From: Owenia fusiformis
Taxonomy: Eukaryota > Annelida > Polychaeta > Sabellida > Oweniidae
Reading direction: 5' to 3'
DNA length: 60,000 nt
Assembly: GCA_903813345.2 (NCBI GenBank)
Contig: CAIIXF020000005.1
Span: forward strand, 34,725,375-34,785,374
Below are positions 1-15,100 of this stretch, one piece after another (within the stretch, counting starts at the first letter, position 1; each line of letters opens with the position of its first letter). The notes below the pieces were generated by a model. The model ran no database searches, was not told the DNA's origin, and was given only the letters and a program-made list of their open reading frames with translations. The position numbers and the translations under genes are program-made.

Positions 1-194
1 GTATAGATTCCTTCTGGAATTGAGCACTTAATTTTTAAATGAGCAATATTGACCAAATTATCTCCATGTGTATTGGAAGTATATATACGTTTCTAACTAT
101 CACTTCAGGAGAGAAATGGTCTAGCAAATTCCTTTAAGCATTACACATATGTAAAATTCTTTGCACTTATATTGTGATGCTTTCCATATTTTAG

Positions 195-3100
195 GCGCTG
201 AAACTTCAATGCTCGTCGGTAATATCGTGGCAATAGCTGGCGGTGCGATCTTGACAATTGTCGTGACCTTGGTACAGAACCGTGGCCGAATCACTGAAGA
301 ACAAGAACAGATGATTTGGGACAGTACACGAGATATTGACAATCCACTAACACCATGGACTGAGTTATACGCAAGGTACATTACATAATGGAGAGATTGC
401 AACTCACTTATCATGTTTATTATTCCCGTATAACGTAATAAATTATGACGATTATGTCATAATTTATTGCGCAGCGTTCTAGACGTCCACAAGTGTGATA
501 TTTTTACTTATAGACAACGATTTATAATATATTTCTAATCAAAAGTTATACGAAAATAATAATTATGCTGTAAGTGAGTTGCGCAATCTTTCTAATAAGA
601 GGTATTATTTCAAGGTAACTCGTTCGAAAAATGATGACGGTGATTTAAATGACGATGTATAGATAAAACCGCAACGAAATATTTGTAGATTTCTTTAGAA
701 AACTAAGAAATATACATCGCATATTGAGTTTTTCAAAGCAGAAAAACATGTATAAATAGTAAGGCATGTAGGTCCGATTTCCCTGGTAGCATTAACATTG
801 GTGTCGTATAAGTCATACAATTAATATTTGAAACTCAACTATTAATCTATGAATCTGACCTCCAGGTCTTAGTTTATATACATGTTTTTTTCTGTTATGA
901 ATTCGAAAATTCGATATGTTTCAAAGAAATCTACAAATATTTCATTACGGTTTTATCTTTTCATCGTATTTTCGAGCACCGCCATCACTTTTCGAACGAG
1001 TTACCTTGAAATATCAAGACGTCATGTGCTATTCTCATACTTTTAACCCTCAATGTAATTGTCCTTGACCATATATATATTTAAGCAGTAAAAATTAATT
1101 TGCTTCGTGGGTGACAAAATGTTTCTACTTTTCTGGTGAATGTCGAGTCTCGCATCGAATTATAATTTTAGGCGATCTGTCTGCATGGGGTGTATTATTA
1201 GAGAGAAGAAAATAATCAATTTTTGGTAAAAGGAGCATTAGAATTGATCGGTGAAATATACATTTCTATACGTACAAGTACATATTTTTGCGAAACGCCA
1301 ATTTCAATTCACTTATACTTATAACGTATAGCTATACGAATAAAAATAAGATGGTTTATACTTATGAGCGAAATCTCATTAATATTAACATTCTATTTCA
1401 CCATATTTTATTATAAGATTTTTCGCCTTCCTGAATTAAAACATCTGTTTTTTGTCTCCAAAAATTAAAGTTTTTCCACTCTACTGTGCCAGCCAGGCAC
1501 TACTGATATTCGATATAACTTGAACTATGAATCTGCTTGTTGAGACTCGATCAGCATGAGTTCTTCTGAGAAAATGAAGATATCAGCAAGGGTGCATTGA
1601 CTTAACATGGGAATATTCACCATTGATTAATGACTTAGCATAGGGATACAATCATGTTTACTAGGTCTTCCATTTTGTCACTATTTGAAGGAAGCTTCCT
1701 TAAAATTTCAGCATGTCTTAAACGTGTAATTATGAGTTTATTTGAAAAGTTTTAAAGTTCATGACCTCCAAAAACAATGAAATAATAGTTGCCATACTAA
1801 CTTGGTGACAGGTGCCTTGACCCAGATGTCAAATTTACTCAATTTTGATGAAACGATGTATAATATGATGGAATTTTACATGATTTTGAGCTATGCATTC
1901 TCCGTTTTTATGCCAGTTGGTTATTTAGAATATGTCCTGTATAGTGGTTACATTCGTAATATGGTTCAGTCATATTTTGAAATCATAATAGTTCTAGTTC
2001 TAAAGAAGATCTTTGGGATGTCTATGATTCGGAAAGTCGGCGAAAGTTAAAAACATCACATCACTGGAAAACTGGTTTTGTGAAAACAGGAGGAAACTGG
2101 CTGTAATAGGCATGTCATACTGCAAAGTAGTCCATAGAGAATTGACAGAATGCAGAGTAGTCAAGGATTTAAAGGTTTAGACCTCGCTCATTATTCAACA
2201 AATGGACTACATTTTCATGTTATTGGACTCCTAAAGACTTTTCCTTCTGGTGAGAAAATTGTAAGGGTAGCCAGATTGAAATAAGATTAGATAAGATTGA
2301 CCAAACAAACGTTTTCCAAGAATGGGTGGCTAAACAACAATAAAAATCCATTGAAGCAGATACAAATTACTTTGCAGTGAATTTTATATCCACTAGGCAT
2401 GGACCTAGAGTGCTAGTTATGCTGAACATAAATATTGTCACTTTTGCAGAAGTTATGCTCAGGATTAAAGATTCCTAATTAATGTTAAGTGTGACGTTAT
2501 AATATGTGCTGTATCAAGAACCATGTTACAAAATCAGAATTTATATGATAAAATGAAATATTTTTATTCTTGAGACATGAAATTTGGTATGTACAATCAT
2601 TATTACATGCCAGATAATATGTGCAAAATCTAGAAAGATTGGTTGAAAACTGTAGAAATGGGAGACCTAGTGTCATTACTTTGTGAACATCTTGTATGTC
2701 ATCATGGGGATAGATACAAAATCCTCATTTTCTCAGAAGAACCCAAGTTGACCAAGTCTCAACAAGTACATTCACATGGGATATTATTGCTAGAATTTTC
2801 AATAGTAAGAATATGGGTTCTTAAACAGGACACTAATGCTTAACTAAGGCATGTTGACATTTTTTGTAAGATCTGTTTGTCTGAAAGTTTAGTGAGAAAA
2901 ACAATTTTTTTGTTGAAACAATAGTGAAGTTCAGCCGATCAATTTACGTCTTAAGGTGGTTGTTTACCATGAGGTATAAAACATATCACTTTACGATAAA
3001 ATGTATGCATTATATGTTAAAATGACCATGGCATAATTATACAAGGCATTTACAGGGCAAAATGTCACCACCTAGTTGCTCAAATCTGAAAGCTAAAGTC

Positions 3101-6100
3101 AGATTTGAGCTGAGATGAGAACTTGTAGATGATTTTAAAGAAGATCTTTCTGACCTTTTCTTACGTTCATGAGAAGGGCATTGAATGTCAAATCTCAAAT
3201 CTGAAGTCAGATTATAATTAACTTCTGAGAGCTTGCAGATGAATTTAAAAAATTGATCGGTAAAACAAGTTGAAAAATTACCCTTTTTACATTTTTGACC
3301 TTGAGAAGGTTATTGAAGTTCAAATCCCAAATCAAAAGTGGTGACTTAATATGCTACAGAATTAAACAAAACAGATGCTACGCTGACCTTTACTCAAATT
3401 TTGATCATTCTTGTCAGGGAATAGGAGAGCATTGGATTATTGCTATTCGAAAAAATACAATTAATCTTTCAACCTTTGTATGCCAATACTGAGTATAATT
3501 CATTAAATCCATCAAAATTATATATCAATATAGAGTAAAAAACTCATTCAAAAGCGTGATACCACGAAGTGTATACACTCCCCTCCATAAGTTTGGCAAC
3601 CTTTTTTCCCCCATTGAACTACGTGTTAAAGCCTCTTTACCTTTGAATTTTTATTTACTTAACCTGTGATGAAATACTTATACTATTGATGGAAACGTAA
3701 TTTGACTTTAATTCCAATACCTCCAAATTTTCTCAATTTTTTCCTCAATTACAATAGATCGAAAATTGATGATAAATTTGATGAATTTTTGAAAATCGAC
3801 ATTCCCATGTTAACCAATGGGAAATGGTAGGTTTGCCGCAAGTCATATGACAGAATATCCATCTATCCGAGTCCTTGCAAAAATACGAGTTAGGCAGGCA
3901 ATTAAATTTGCTAACTTTATTTAACAAAAAATTGATATGTTTCTTCAGGTTCAACAAAGTTATAGGGCTTTAAAGTCAAAATTGTTTTCCAAAAAACCTC
4001 TCCCATTGAAATAACACAGGAGGTGAAAAATTATTTTCAAAAATGGCTTTGAAGCGCAGTAACTTTAATATTCATCAAATAAACTAAGCACTTATATTAG
4101 TGTTCAAAATGGTTAGACAGTTCAATTTTCTATATAAAAATATATTTTGCTGAAACTTTTACTGAAAAGATATCCTGGTTTCTGATTTGCCCCGAACCCT
4201 CCATTTCAAATTGGATTACATGGGAATGACGATTTTCAAAAATTCATCAAATTTATCATCAATTTCCGACCTATTGTAATTGAGGAAAAAATTGAGAAAA
4301 TTTGGACGTATTGGATATAAGGTCAAGTTACGTTTTCATCAATATTATAAGTTATTTCATCGCCGGTTAAGTAAATAAAAATTCAAATGTAAAGAGGCTT
4401 TAACACGTAGTTCAAGGGGGGAAAAAAGGTTGCCAAACTTATGGAGGGGAGTGTATACTATATACCCTGCCGCTGGACACTCGTCAAATCATTGCTCCTA
4501 TGCTATCGCATGGAGCCACCCATTGCCAGTAATCAACTGCCTTAATTCCAAGATATAGTACTTTTAAACATATCGAATCTTAAAAAATATGACTCAGCTT
4601 GACACATCCAGATTTCTAGGTTATCAAAATATAAAAACATACTCCACTAATTTAAGAATGCAGACCCGTGTTTGCTTGGATCTTTACATTTATTCTTTAT
4701 TTCGTCAAATTTTGAAGAGTACAGTTAATGGTCTTTGTTTCAACAACAAAGTGAAAAACATCCCGTGCAATTGTATTCCTGTCATAAACCATGTATTATC
4801 TGATAATATAGTTTAGAAAAAACTATCATAAATAATTGAAAAGAGGGTTGAAATAGACAGTGTAAAATGTTGAAAGCAATATTTTTTCAAAACCATGCCT
4901 ATGTCCTTAAATTTCTAATTTCATTTCTAAAAATAGACATTGAGCAATCTGATCAAATGTTAATCTGCTGTTATTCAATATTTAAGATTTGAGATGCAAG
5001 TGCCTTTGTTATCTTAAAGTCCCCATGTAAAGTTTACCCCAAAAATATATCCAAGAAAATATTTTTTATCATACATTTACTATTTGTCATGACTTTGACA
5101 AAAGCTATGTTAGAGATTTTTGGAAAAAATTGAAAAAAAGTTGTGAGCATTTTATTTCTCAAATACTCAAATTTCCCGCCATTTTTTAAAAAGAGTTGAC
5201 ATTTTTTAATTATCAAATATTTCTTCATACATTTAAAAAAAATCTTTTTACACTAATGTAAAGATTGAACAAAGGGCACACCATTTCAATGATGAAATGC
5301 CATATTTAATTGGCTACTTCAATGTTTTAGCATATCAAAACAATTTTGCAACATTAGTGATGGCATTATGCCTCACTCAGGTGGCAAAAACCTGTTGAAA
5401 AATAGTCAATCTTTCCTTAATATGCTAAACTTCAATAATAATCCAATGTTGATTGTCTAACCAGGTTAAAAGGAAGAAAATATTATGTTTTTGCATTTTC
5501 TCTGAACCATTTACATGCACTGATGAGTTCATTTCTGGCTTATTTATGAACCGATTTTCTTAATTATTTCGGCAAAAACATGCGAGGATGAATGCTATGC
5601 ATTGGTACGAATTGTGGTTTATTAAAAGATACGTGTGACCTCTTATAGTTATTTTTAAATAAATTCACAATTTTTTGAACAAAAAGTCATTCAAAAACCA
5701 CTTTTGAAACTAAAAAAAAGTTTCACATATCACACTTCGATAACATTGGGTAAGAATGCAATATAAGCCAAAGTGGTGTATGTATTTTAACTGTAGACGC
5801 ACCTAAATATTTTTAGTGTGCCACTGATATAAAAGTGTACGTCTAAATAATAAATGATAAATAAATGAATAATATGGGGTCTTTAAAAGATCGAAGGATT
5901 ATATTATGCAAAAATAAAATTAGGACACATGAACATTTTAGAAAATAGCGATGGATCTTACGTGTATCAGTAGCTTGCACACTTTTTCCCTAAGGTTACA
6001 AGAAATAACTTTTGGCAATTATTTTGGAGTAACCTAGTTGGTGTAAAAAATATAAGGTGATGGGCTTTAAAGTGGTAAAAACAATTTTAAAGGCCAAATT

Positions 6101-9100
6101 GGACTTCAATTTATATGATTTCTGGGGGTACTATAAGATTATTTCATAGCATAAAGGAAATATTTGCTATTGTTCTGCTTTCTCCAGCTAGTGTAGAGTT
6201 GAATAATACCCTAAAGTTATAGACCGATTTCTGTATTAGTCTCAAAAACATTGCAATTAATGGGAAAAAATATGCAACTTTAGTCATTTTTTAGTTTCAC
6301 CTATTTGTAGCTTCCAGCAAAAGATTAAATAGTTCAAATTTGTTTTCTACAAACTAGTTCAAGTTTTATTTGATATTGTAATACAACTATAATTGTGGCG
6401 GACCCCATACAAAACAAGCATAGTTATGGGGGGGGTCTAAATGTCAATCAATGGGGCTGACATTTTTTGTGGCCATTTGTCATATAGTAGATCATTTTTT
6501 TCAAAAGGTAAGGATGATTTGAGTTCGTAAAATGAAATAATAGATAGATAGATCTATAGTAGATTTCATCATGAAACATTGTACTAAATTGAAAACGTTT
6601 ATATAAAAATGTAGAGTCCTATATTCTAGTAATAAATGAATTGCATTATCAAGTAACAATTGAAGATGTTTTAAACTGTATGCTGCAAAATGATAGCATT
6701 GATTGCAAGTGTGCCAGCTACTGATACAAAGGTAAATGTCCTTAGATACGTAAATCACGAATTCAACACAACATATACTTTTTAACGAGATTTAAAATCA
6801 AAATAAAATGACGTGCGAAATAAGTTAAACCACTCTTAATTCCCTATAATAACTCCTTGCTAAAAGACTAGATGCAAGTAGAAATAATCTTGATTTACGT
6901 CATTAGATATTCATATTTGAAATCTGTATGTAAAAATGCATTTAGAAATATGGTTTCGAAAATTGTTTATCAACTTTTTGAAAACCTGACTTCTGGTTCA
7001 GGTTGATTCCCCATAGACCGACCCCATGTTACAAAATCACAAAGTAAAATATCTTGTACTGGACATATTTTGATATGCATATCTATTAGATACATAGGGG
7101 TTATATGAAAATTGAACCACTTAAACTAATTATGTTAAAGTTAATGGGAACTTTCTACTGTACCCGCCATGCTATCTGACCCGAACGAGCCACCTGGTGG
7201 TGAAACTACCTACTCGCATCTGCGTTTTTCAGTTGCTGTTATCCCATTAGTCCAACATGATCAATCCTAGTGAACCATGTTAACAATTTCGAGCTTTGCA
7301 GATTGCACTAATTATTAACTATACAAGGCAAGTCTTAGAATGGAAATCAAAATGGACACAAAATTATAAAAACTTTTTTTATTTAAAGTTTAATACAAAT
7401 TTGCCAGTACTAAACCGTATCTAAGGGTTGTCTTTTAAGCCTAGGTTACATTTGTCCTGATTCATCGGCCGTTGCCCAGCTGATTGAGTATTTTGTTCAA
7501 AATTGAAGGTCAAATCTCAAATTTGAGGTCAGTTGTGAACTCGTGGGAACTTGTACATGATTTGAAAAAAAGTTTGGTCAATTTGAAGCAAGCTGAAATC
7601 AGTTTTGAACAAAATACTACAATCGGCCGGGCGCCGGCCAATGAATCTGAGCAAATGTGACCCAGGCATTACAGGGTTGAGCTTTACATGGGTTGAGTAG
7701 AGTTCGGGTTGATTTTTACTGGGTTGAGTTGACTAAGGGTTTAGATGACCGGGAAGCAAATATAATACCAAACGCAACACACAAGCCTCGATTGACATGT
7801 GATTGGACTACATCTTTAACTATTTTGAATTTGATACCAAATTACATATATACGGGGCCAAGATAATGTGCAGTTTCATGTGTCACTTAGAACAAACGCG
7901 ATTAAGAATGTCTACGATGTTGCTTCAGTTTGCAATTTTTGCAGCAACATTTTACCTTAACATTTATGCTCAGCCAAACGATATTCGGGATCCACAGGCA
8001 GTCGATGCTTTGTATTCTGAAAATGCTGTGACAATAGGTGAATTGAATGTAATACTTGCGCAACTGAAAAAAGAAATGACGGTTAAATGTAAAAAGGGGG
8101 ATAAAGGATACCCTGGAATTGACGGTCTTCCCGGACTTCCAGGATTGAAGGGCGATCCCGGTGTTCCTGGTTTTGACGGTCTACCTGGTAGACGTGGAGA
8201 CAAGGGACAATCGACGAGGGGTCCACCAGGTGATCAAGGATTGAAAGGTGAACCAGGAAAACCAGGACTTCCCGGTGGATTAAAAGGCGAATCCGGTATT
8301 CCGGGGTTAAAAGGTGACGTTGGTCCAACTGGTAGACGTGGTCGAAGAGGTCAAAAAGGAGCAAAAGGAGAAAATGGCGAACTCAGCTCGGGAACTCAGT
8401 GCTCAAACGGCTTACCTGGAATGAACGGATCTCCAGGAAGAGACGGATTTCCAGGGTTGCCAGGACGGAAAGGATCACGTGGCCACCGGGGGCCAGCTGG
8501 ATTAGATGGTCGTCCAGGATATCCTGGTCTCCTGGGACAAAAGGGTGAACCATGTCACAATGATTATGGGTTTATTGGTTAGAAGCCTACATATAGGTTG
8601 GCGTTTCGATTTTTAGGCAAGCTTAAACTCTCTAATGACACTATTCTAGCGCCAAAAATTAAACGTATACTAGAATAAACGATAGCCGTGAACAGACGTT
8701 GCTCGACAGTGACTATAAATTAGTACTTATATTCTCTGTTACATAGATAAATAATGTGCCACACAACGTAAATGCGAGGCCTTTTAGTCATAGAGGATTG
8801 TTATTAGAAATTTCGAAATTTCACCAAAAAAAACTATTCTACTTTCACTTGTTTGGACAAGAAAGAGACATTTTACAAAGGGTCGAGAAAAATGAGATTT
8901 CAATGCGTGCCATTCAATCGAGACCTCTTTACAGAGAAAAAAATGGACACCATTTGCTAAAAATTTATTTTTGAAGATGTTTAATTTCCGAAGACGTTCA
9001 ACTATAACTCATGTAGATGGACGTGTCATTTTGAAGGGAAGATTCCTCCGCAGGTTGCAAGGATGACATAATTTTTATCAATAACATTGAGAAAAATATA

Positions 9101-12100
9101 CGTATCTAAAGTATCTGGTACAAACAAACAGGGCAGATGGGTTTATATTCAATTTCATGGGACGTTTTTGTAGGGAATAAAGCCTCTACTTATATATTCT
9201 ACATATACCTTTTACATCATAAATTATTAGCATATATAAAGTAATAAAGATGAGTTGTAATGAGGTCTATAATTATATAAATCAAAGAAGAGGAATCCAA
9301 TGAATGATCAAACATACGAGGGGTGATCAATAAGTAATGGACGCTTTTTTACATGGATGCTTTTTATTGACCAATCTCTTTAATTTTTTCACCAGTGATA
9401 CATAATTCAATTTCTTATCAACTCTGAAGATTTGGAGACGAAGCATGGAATATATTTTGATATATCAATTAATTTCTGTGAAGGAGGTGTAGGTACCCCG
9501 GGACCGACATAACGTCACACATTCTGAAGCTATTTAGCTCATTTAACGTGCAATGCAGCTTAATGCAAGTTGAACAAAACGAAGCATGATGGTTATGAAT
9601 TACACCATTTCGATACGCCATAATTGATTTTGAATATTTTGTCATCATTTTGTGGCATCCATGCCACATTCATTCTACAGGGCCCTATACATAGGTTCCA
9701 TTAAGCGCTACACACTCCAAGGCTGAATCCATTCTCTGACGTGGTAGCAAGCTGCATTTACACAGCTGGTTTTATTTCATCAATGTCATTAAACCTGCAT
9801 CCTTTCTCTACAGAAATAAGCAGTATAGAAATAAATAAGTCATGTGTGGCCAGATCTGGACTAAAGGCTGCAAGGACCAAGGGCTTCATGTTCAGGTCCA
9901 GGGATATTGTATCCTGCACAATTTGAGATATTTTGGCAGGGGCATTATCCACATGGAGTATGGTGTTACCTCCTCTTACTAGCCCCTTCTTCCACAGTGC
10001 ATTCTCAAATCAACCTGCAAACCCTGACCATACAACACTTTGACATCACAATACTATAATATTTTATGTGTTACCACAGGCAACATGATATTCAAACAAC
10101 ACAACTCTTTTGGCATATCAAAAAGTTCAAATCTAATTGATATGCTAAATTGGCATTACTTCAGAATATGTGACGTAAATGTCGGTCTTGGGGTACCTGT
10201 ACCCCCTTCACGAAAATAGAGATATATCAATACGCAGTACATATCTTGTCTTCAAAGCTTCAGAGTTGATAGATAGTTGAATGATGTATCACTGGTGAAA
10301 AAATCAAAGAGATTGGTCCATAAAAAGCATCCGTGTAAAAAAGCGTCTATTACTTATTGACCACCCCTCGTATATTCGCACGGGGTTTATCCAGATATTC
10401 CATATCTGATGAGGTTTCGGGGTCATATTAACCGGGAATATTATGTTCCCTATCCAGGCAAGTATATTTTTCAAGTTCATTCATGTGGGATAGTATTGCT
10501 AAGATTCATTTTCAATGGTAAGAACTAGGGGTTCTAAACAGGACAATTAACTAAGGCATGTTTGAAATTTTTGGTAAGCTCTGTTTATCTGAAAGTTGAG
10601 TGAGAATAACTATTTTTAAACAATTATGAAATTCAGCAGATCAATTGACGTTTTAAGGTGCTTGTCTACCCTGAGGACTAAAAATATTACTTGACGATTA
10701 AGTGTATATATTTTTAATTATATTATAATAACCGACCATGACATAATTATGTATGCTATGGAATTATTAATTAAACAAAAGCAGATGATGTCACTGACTT
10801 AGATTTTACTTAAAAAGAAACATATCTGTGAATAGGAGAGTATGGGATAATTGCTCTTGGAATAGATACAATCTGCCAGAACTGAGTATAGCTTATCAAA
10901 TCCATAAAAATATATATCAATAGGGAGTAAAAAACTCATTTTTCAAGAGTGTGATACCACGAAGTGTATACCCTGCCGCTGGACACTCGTCAAATCATTG
11001 CACCTATGCTATACAACATGGAGCCACCCATTGCCAGTAAACAACTGCCTTAATTCCAAGATGTAGTACTTTTAGACGTATCGAATTCTAGGAAAGATGA
11101 CTCAACTTGACACATCCAGATTTCTCTGTGTTATCAAAATATAAAGATGCTCCACTAATTTAAAAATGCAGACCCGTGTTTACTTGTATCTTTTCATTTA
11201 CAAAGTGAAAAGCATCCTGTGCAATTATATTCCTGTCATAAACCATGTATTATCTGATAATATAGTTAAAAAACTAGCATAAATAATTGAAAAGTTGACA
11301 CCACATTGGGTTACCATTATTGACCATGAAATCGACCAATCAAACATAAGGAGCTTTATTTTTTGAATATTAATTCATTAATATTGTTTTGTGCAGAGTT
11401 TCAATAAGTTTGGTTCCGTAGTATCGAAATGGCGAGACCGCTGACATTACTTCTGGATCACCATGTATCTTGCTGTAGCGAAACTATTATGTGATGCTAG
11501 GTTTTGAATATGAGATATTATAGGAATATCCTATGGTTTTGAAAAATATCATTTATATCCATGAGTGGATATTGATATCTTCATCGAATCTACATCGAAT
11601 ATCACTTTTGAAACCATCGAATATCACTATTCAAGAAGAGATATTCGATGGTTTGAATATTTTTTGCTAAAATATGATATCTTGATCCACATATCAAATA
11701 TATCTTCATATGATATTCGACCTTATTGGTCCATGTCCTACATGTGACTAAAAAATAACTAGTGATATTCAAGGGAAGTCACGTGACTTCCGTTGAATAT
11801 CAAATGATATTCAACGGTCATGGATGGACATTTGAAAAACATTCCCAACCTTGTTTCCCACATGTCCAATACTATGAGTATGAACACAATGGTTCCATTT
11901 TCATGGACCCATTGCAATATTACAATTAATTATAGTGTTAACATGAAACCTTAAATTAAAATACTACAATTTGGGAGTTGATATTTATTGACTATACAAT
12001 TTTGTAGTTGATATTTATTGTATTTATTGTTATATTGTTAGAAGAAATATAAATGTATTTCAATTTTAACATATGACTTATTTAATTATAGAAGATGTTA

Positions 12101-15100
12101 TGACAGTGATATAATAAAACAAATATTTAATTCTATTTTCGGTGAATACCTGTGACACTTTCACAAGATGATATTCCACTTGCCCTTCGGGCTTCGTGGA
12201 ATATCACTTGTGAAAGATGCACAGGTATTCACCTCAATAGAATTAAATATTTGTATATTAACCTTGCAAGCATCGCTGCGTTCACTCATCAAGATATCAA
12301 TATCCACTCATGGATATAAATGATATTTTTTCAAAACCATAGCATATTCCTATAATAATTTGTAACGTTCGCGTAATGACTGTAATCGACAATGGATAAA
12401 ACACAGTCAATCGGGATCTGTTTGATGGTTTAAAAAAGGGAAGGAGCATCCACTTAATCAATCAAAAATTCGAGAAAATAAATGTGGGAATATTTGAGAG
12501 AACAGGAAAATTCGCCCACGGCCAAGAAAACAAAACTAGACATGAATATTCTACAATATTTCCACGATTGAACAATTGATTGGTATGGGATAAACATATT
12601 ATCCTATATTCGGTTCAGGATATTGGGATTATCCCTTGGCCAATATAACATATTTTCCCCTCGGGACCTGCGGCCCTCGACCAGATATATTATATTTGCC
12701 TCGGGATAATCCCAATATCCTGAACCTTATATAGGATTATCTCTATATATCCCCCTTGGGTACAGTACCTCATATCCAAAACCTCCCAAAACATAATCCT
12801 CATATATTCAATATTATTTCAAGCGAAAGGCATTTGCTTGTGTTAAAAAACGCCACTTTTTTTCAAGACACTACAACTTTTTTATTTTCCAACCTACATA
12901 CCTCAAATTTTGCAGTTATATAGTGCCAAGGGTTCTCAGCAATGATATAATGTAACAAGTCATTCAACTTGGATTATATTTGATCTAAAAGGGGAGTTCA
13001 ATTGGTCCGCCACCCTAATTGATGATATATTTTAGATTTAGTCGCCTTGCTGATATTGCAGTATCAATGAAATGTTAGCTAAGTTTTTTCCAATCTGTCT
13101 AAATTCCCAGCTTTAGTTGAGCAATTTTCTAGATTGGGTGCCTTCATACAATCTCCTGGAGACCTTCCCATACCCTATACTCACTGGGGTTTGCATCAGG
13201 GCTATTAGCTTAGCGATCATCAGGCCGTATCAGTTCAGGAACATTTTGCAAATAATGCCTATTTCTCATGAAAATGTTTAAGGGAGACGCTGGTGACATA
13301 TTTTATTCAAGTAAAACTGTATAATGTATTATCCGTGGCTAGATAACAACCTCAAGTTTCATTTGGTATGCAAATTATGATTTAATATCAAAAATTAAAA
13401 AAGTTATAGCATTTTGAAAAAAAAGTGGCGTTTTTTTGGCCCACCCTGTATTACGCATTACTACGTACTTGCAAGGAACACAGAAGTGTCCTCGCGATAT
13501 TGAAACTCAATAAATTCAAGTACAGGGTGTTCAAAAAAACGCAACCCCAAAAAATCGCTATATCTTGAAAAATACTGGTTCAATAATGTTCATATTTTCA
13601 GGAAACAAAGAAAAGACTGTGTATGTATAGCTCCTGTAAATGCTTAGTTATAAAACATGATGCCTTGGACGCCTGCTCAAAAGACAGTTGTACTACGAAA
13701 ATACGAAAAACATAGTCAGGGGTGACTGCAACAGGAAAAAACAAAATAACTTTCTAACCATAGTGTTTTGGCTCTTAAAATTTAGCACAAATCATCTTCA
13801 TTCACTGTATGGTAAATCTGTAAAGAGAAATCAAAATCACTTCAGGGACTTTACAGTCATGGTCAAAATGCTTTCAAATCGCAGTCAAACGCCCTGGTTC
13901 AGGGAGACTTGAGAAGGGATTTTGACCATGACTGTAAAGTTACTGCAGTGATTTTGATGAAACTCCACAAATTTACCACACATTAAATGAGGATAATTTG
14001 TGCCAAATCTAAAGTGCCAAAACACTATGGTTATAAAGTTATTTGGTTTTATTGCTGTGGCAGTCACCTCTGACTGCGTTTTCATATTTTCCTAGTACAA
14101 ATGTCATTTGAGCTGGTGTCCAAGGCATCATGTTTTACAACTTACTGACAACAGGCGCTACACATACACAGTCTCTTCTTTCTTTTCCTTAAAAAATGAA
14201 CATAATTGAATCAGTATTTTCCAAGATATAGTGATTTTCCATTCACGTTTTTCGTAGTTTGCTGGTCTTTTGAGCAAGTGTCCATGACATCATGTTTTAC
14301 AACTAACTAAAAACAGGGGCTATACATACACAGTCTCGTTTTTCTTTCCTGAAAATATGAACATAATTGGATTAGTATTTTCCAAGATATAGCGATTTCT
14401 TTGAACACCCTGTACGATTTGCCTAAAATAAAACATTTTATCTTTAGATTGCAGTTTCTCATGATCACAAAATGTAACGCATTAAATGTAAACGCCATTT
14501 TCAAGACGCCTGCGCCCTATTTTTTTCATTACATTTATGTCACTCAAATTGACTTATTTCTACACTCGTTTTATTACTCGTTTTTTTATTTTGAGTGTTC
14601 TAATTGCAGAGAATTGTCTATTTCTGGGGCCCATCAGTTGGATCAAAGGCCATCAATGAAAGAGGTCGAGACCGTATTCAGGAATGTGAAGATAACTTGC
14701 TACATTGGGGCAATTGGCTTGTCACTGATCCTTGTTGTAATATGGCCGCTTGCGATGTTATCCACGGGCACGCTAGCTCTGGACGCATTTCGAGGCTGGG
14801 TATGTACCTTGGATGCATGAAACAATCGCTATGGATTTCTCTACTTTTCGACTTCTCGATAATGTAGCAACTTAAAGCCAACTTTCTTTGAAGTCCGTTC
14901 ATTTATGAAAAGTGATTTATGGTTTAATATTTCTAAAATATCGAACAAATTGTTGATTGAATCTTCAATATATTACTTTTATACCATAAACAGTGGCATA
15001 TAAGGTACTGAATATGACAAAGAGATACTGGGTAGAAAAATGTGCGTGGCATCTTTTTCTCATCATCTCATAATGTGTACTTTTAATTTAACTAAATATG

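Larger units (their letters stand above)
2764..4845 (+). repeat. Dispersed repeat, copy 1 (filled by two nested elements)
   Basis: This segment matches 10476-11301 along its length, for example at AACTAAGGCATGTT, GATACCACGAAGTGTATA, CCGCTGGACACTCGTCAAAT and GACACATCCAGATTTCT. Copy 1 is longer because it holds insertions at about 3063-3345 and 3576-4453 that copy 2 lacks. The repeat family itself is not recognised. Stop codons are frequent and no protein is apparent. Confidence 0.7.

Noticed and set aside
7970-8364. Two minus-strand ORFs opposite the collagen
   Set aside because: Antisense of Gly-Pro-rich codons often stays open; the plus frame shows regular Gly-X-Y and a signal peptide.
14401-14820. 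139-codon ORF read as one protein
   Set aside because: Only 14610-14799 is the symporter exon; the upstream part is the end of a foldback and intron.
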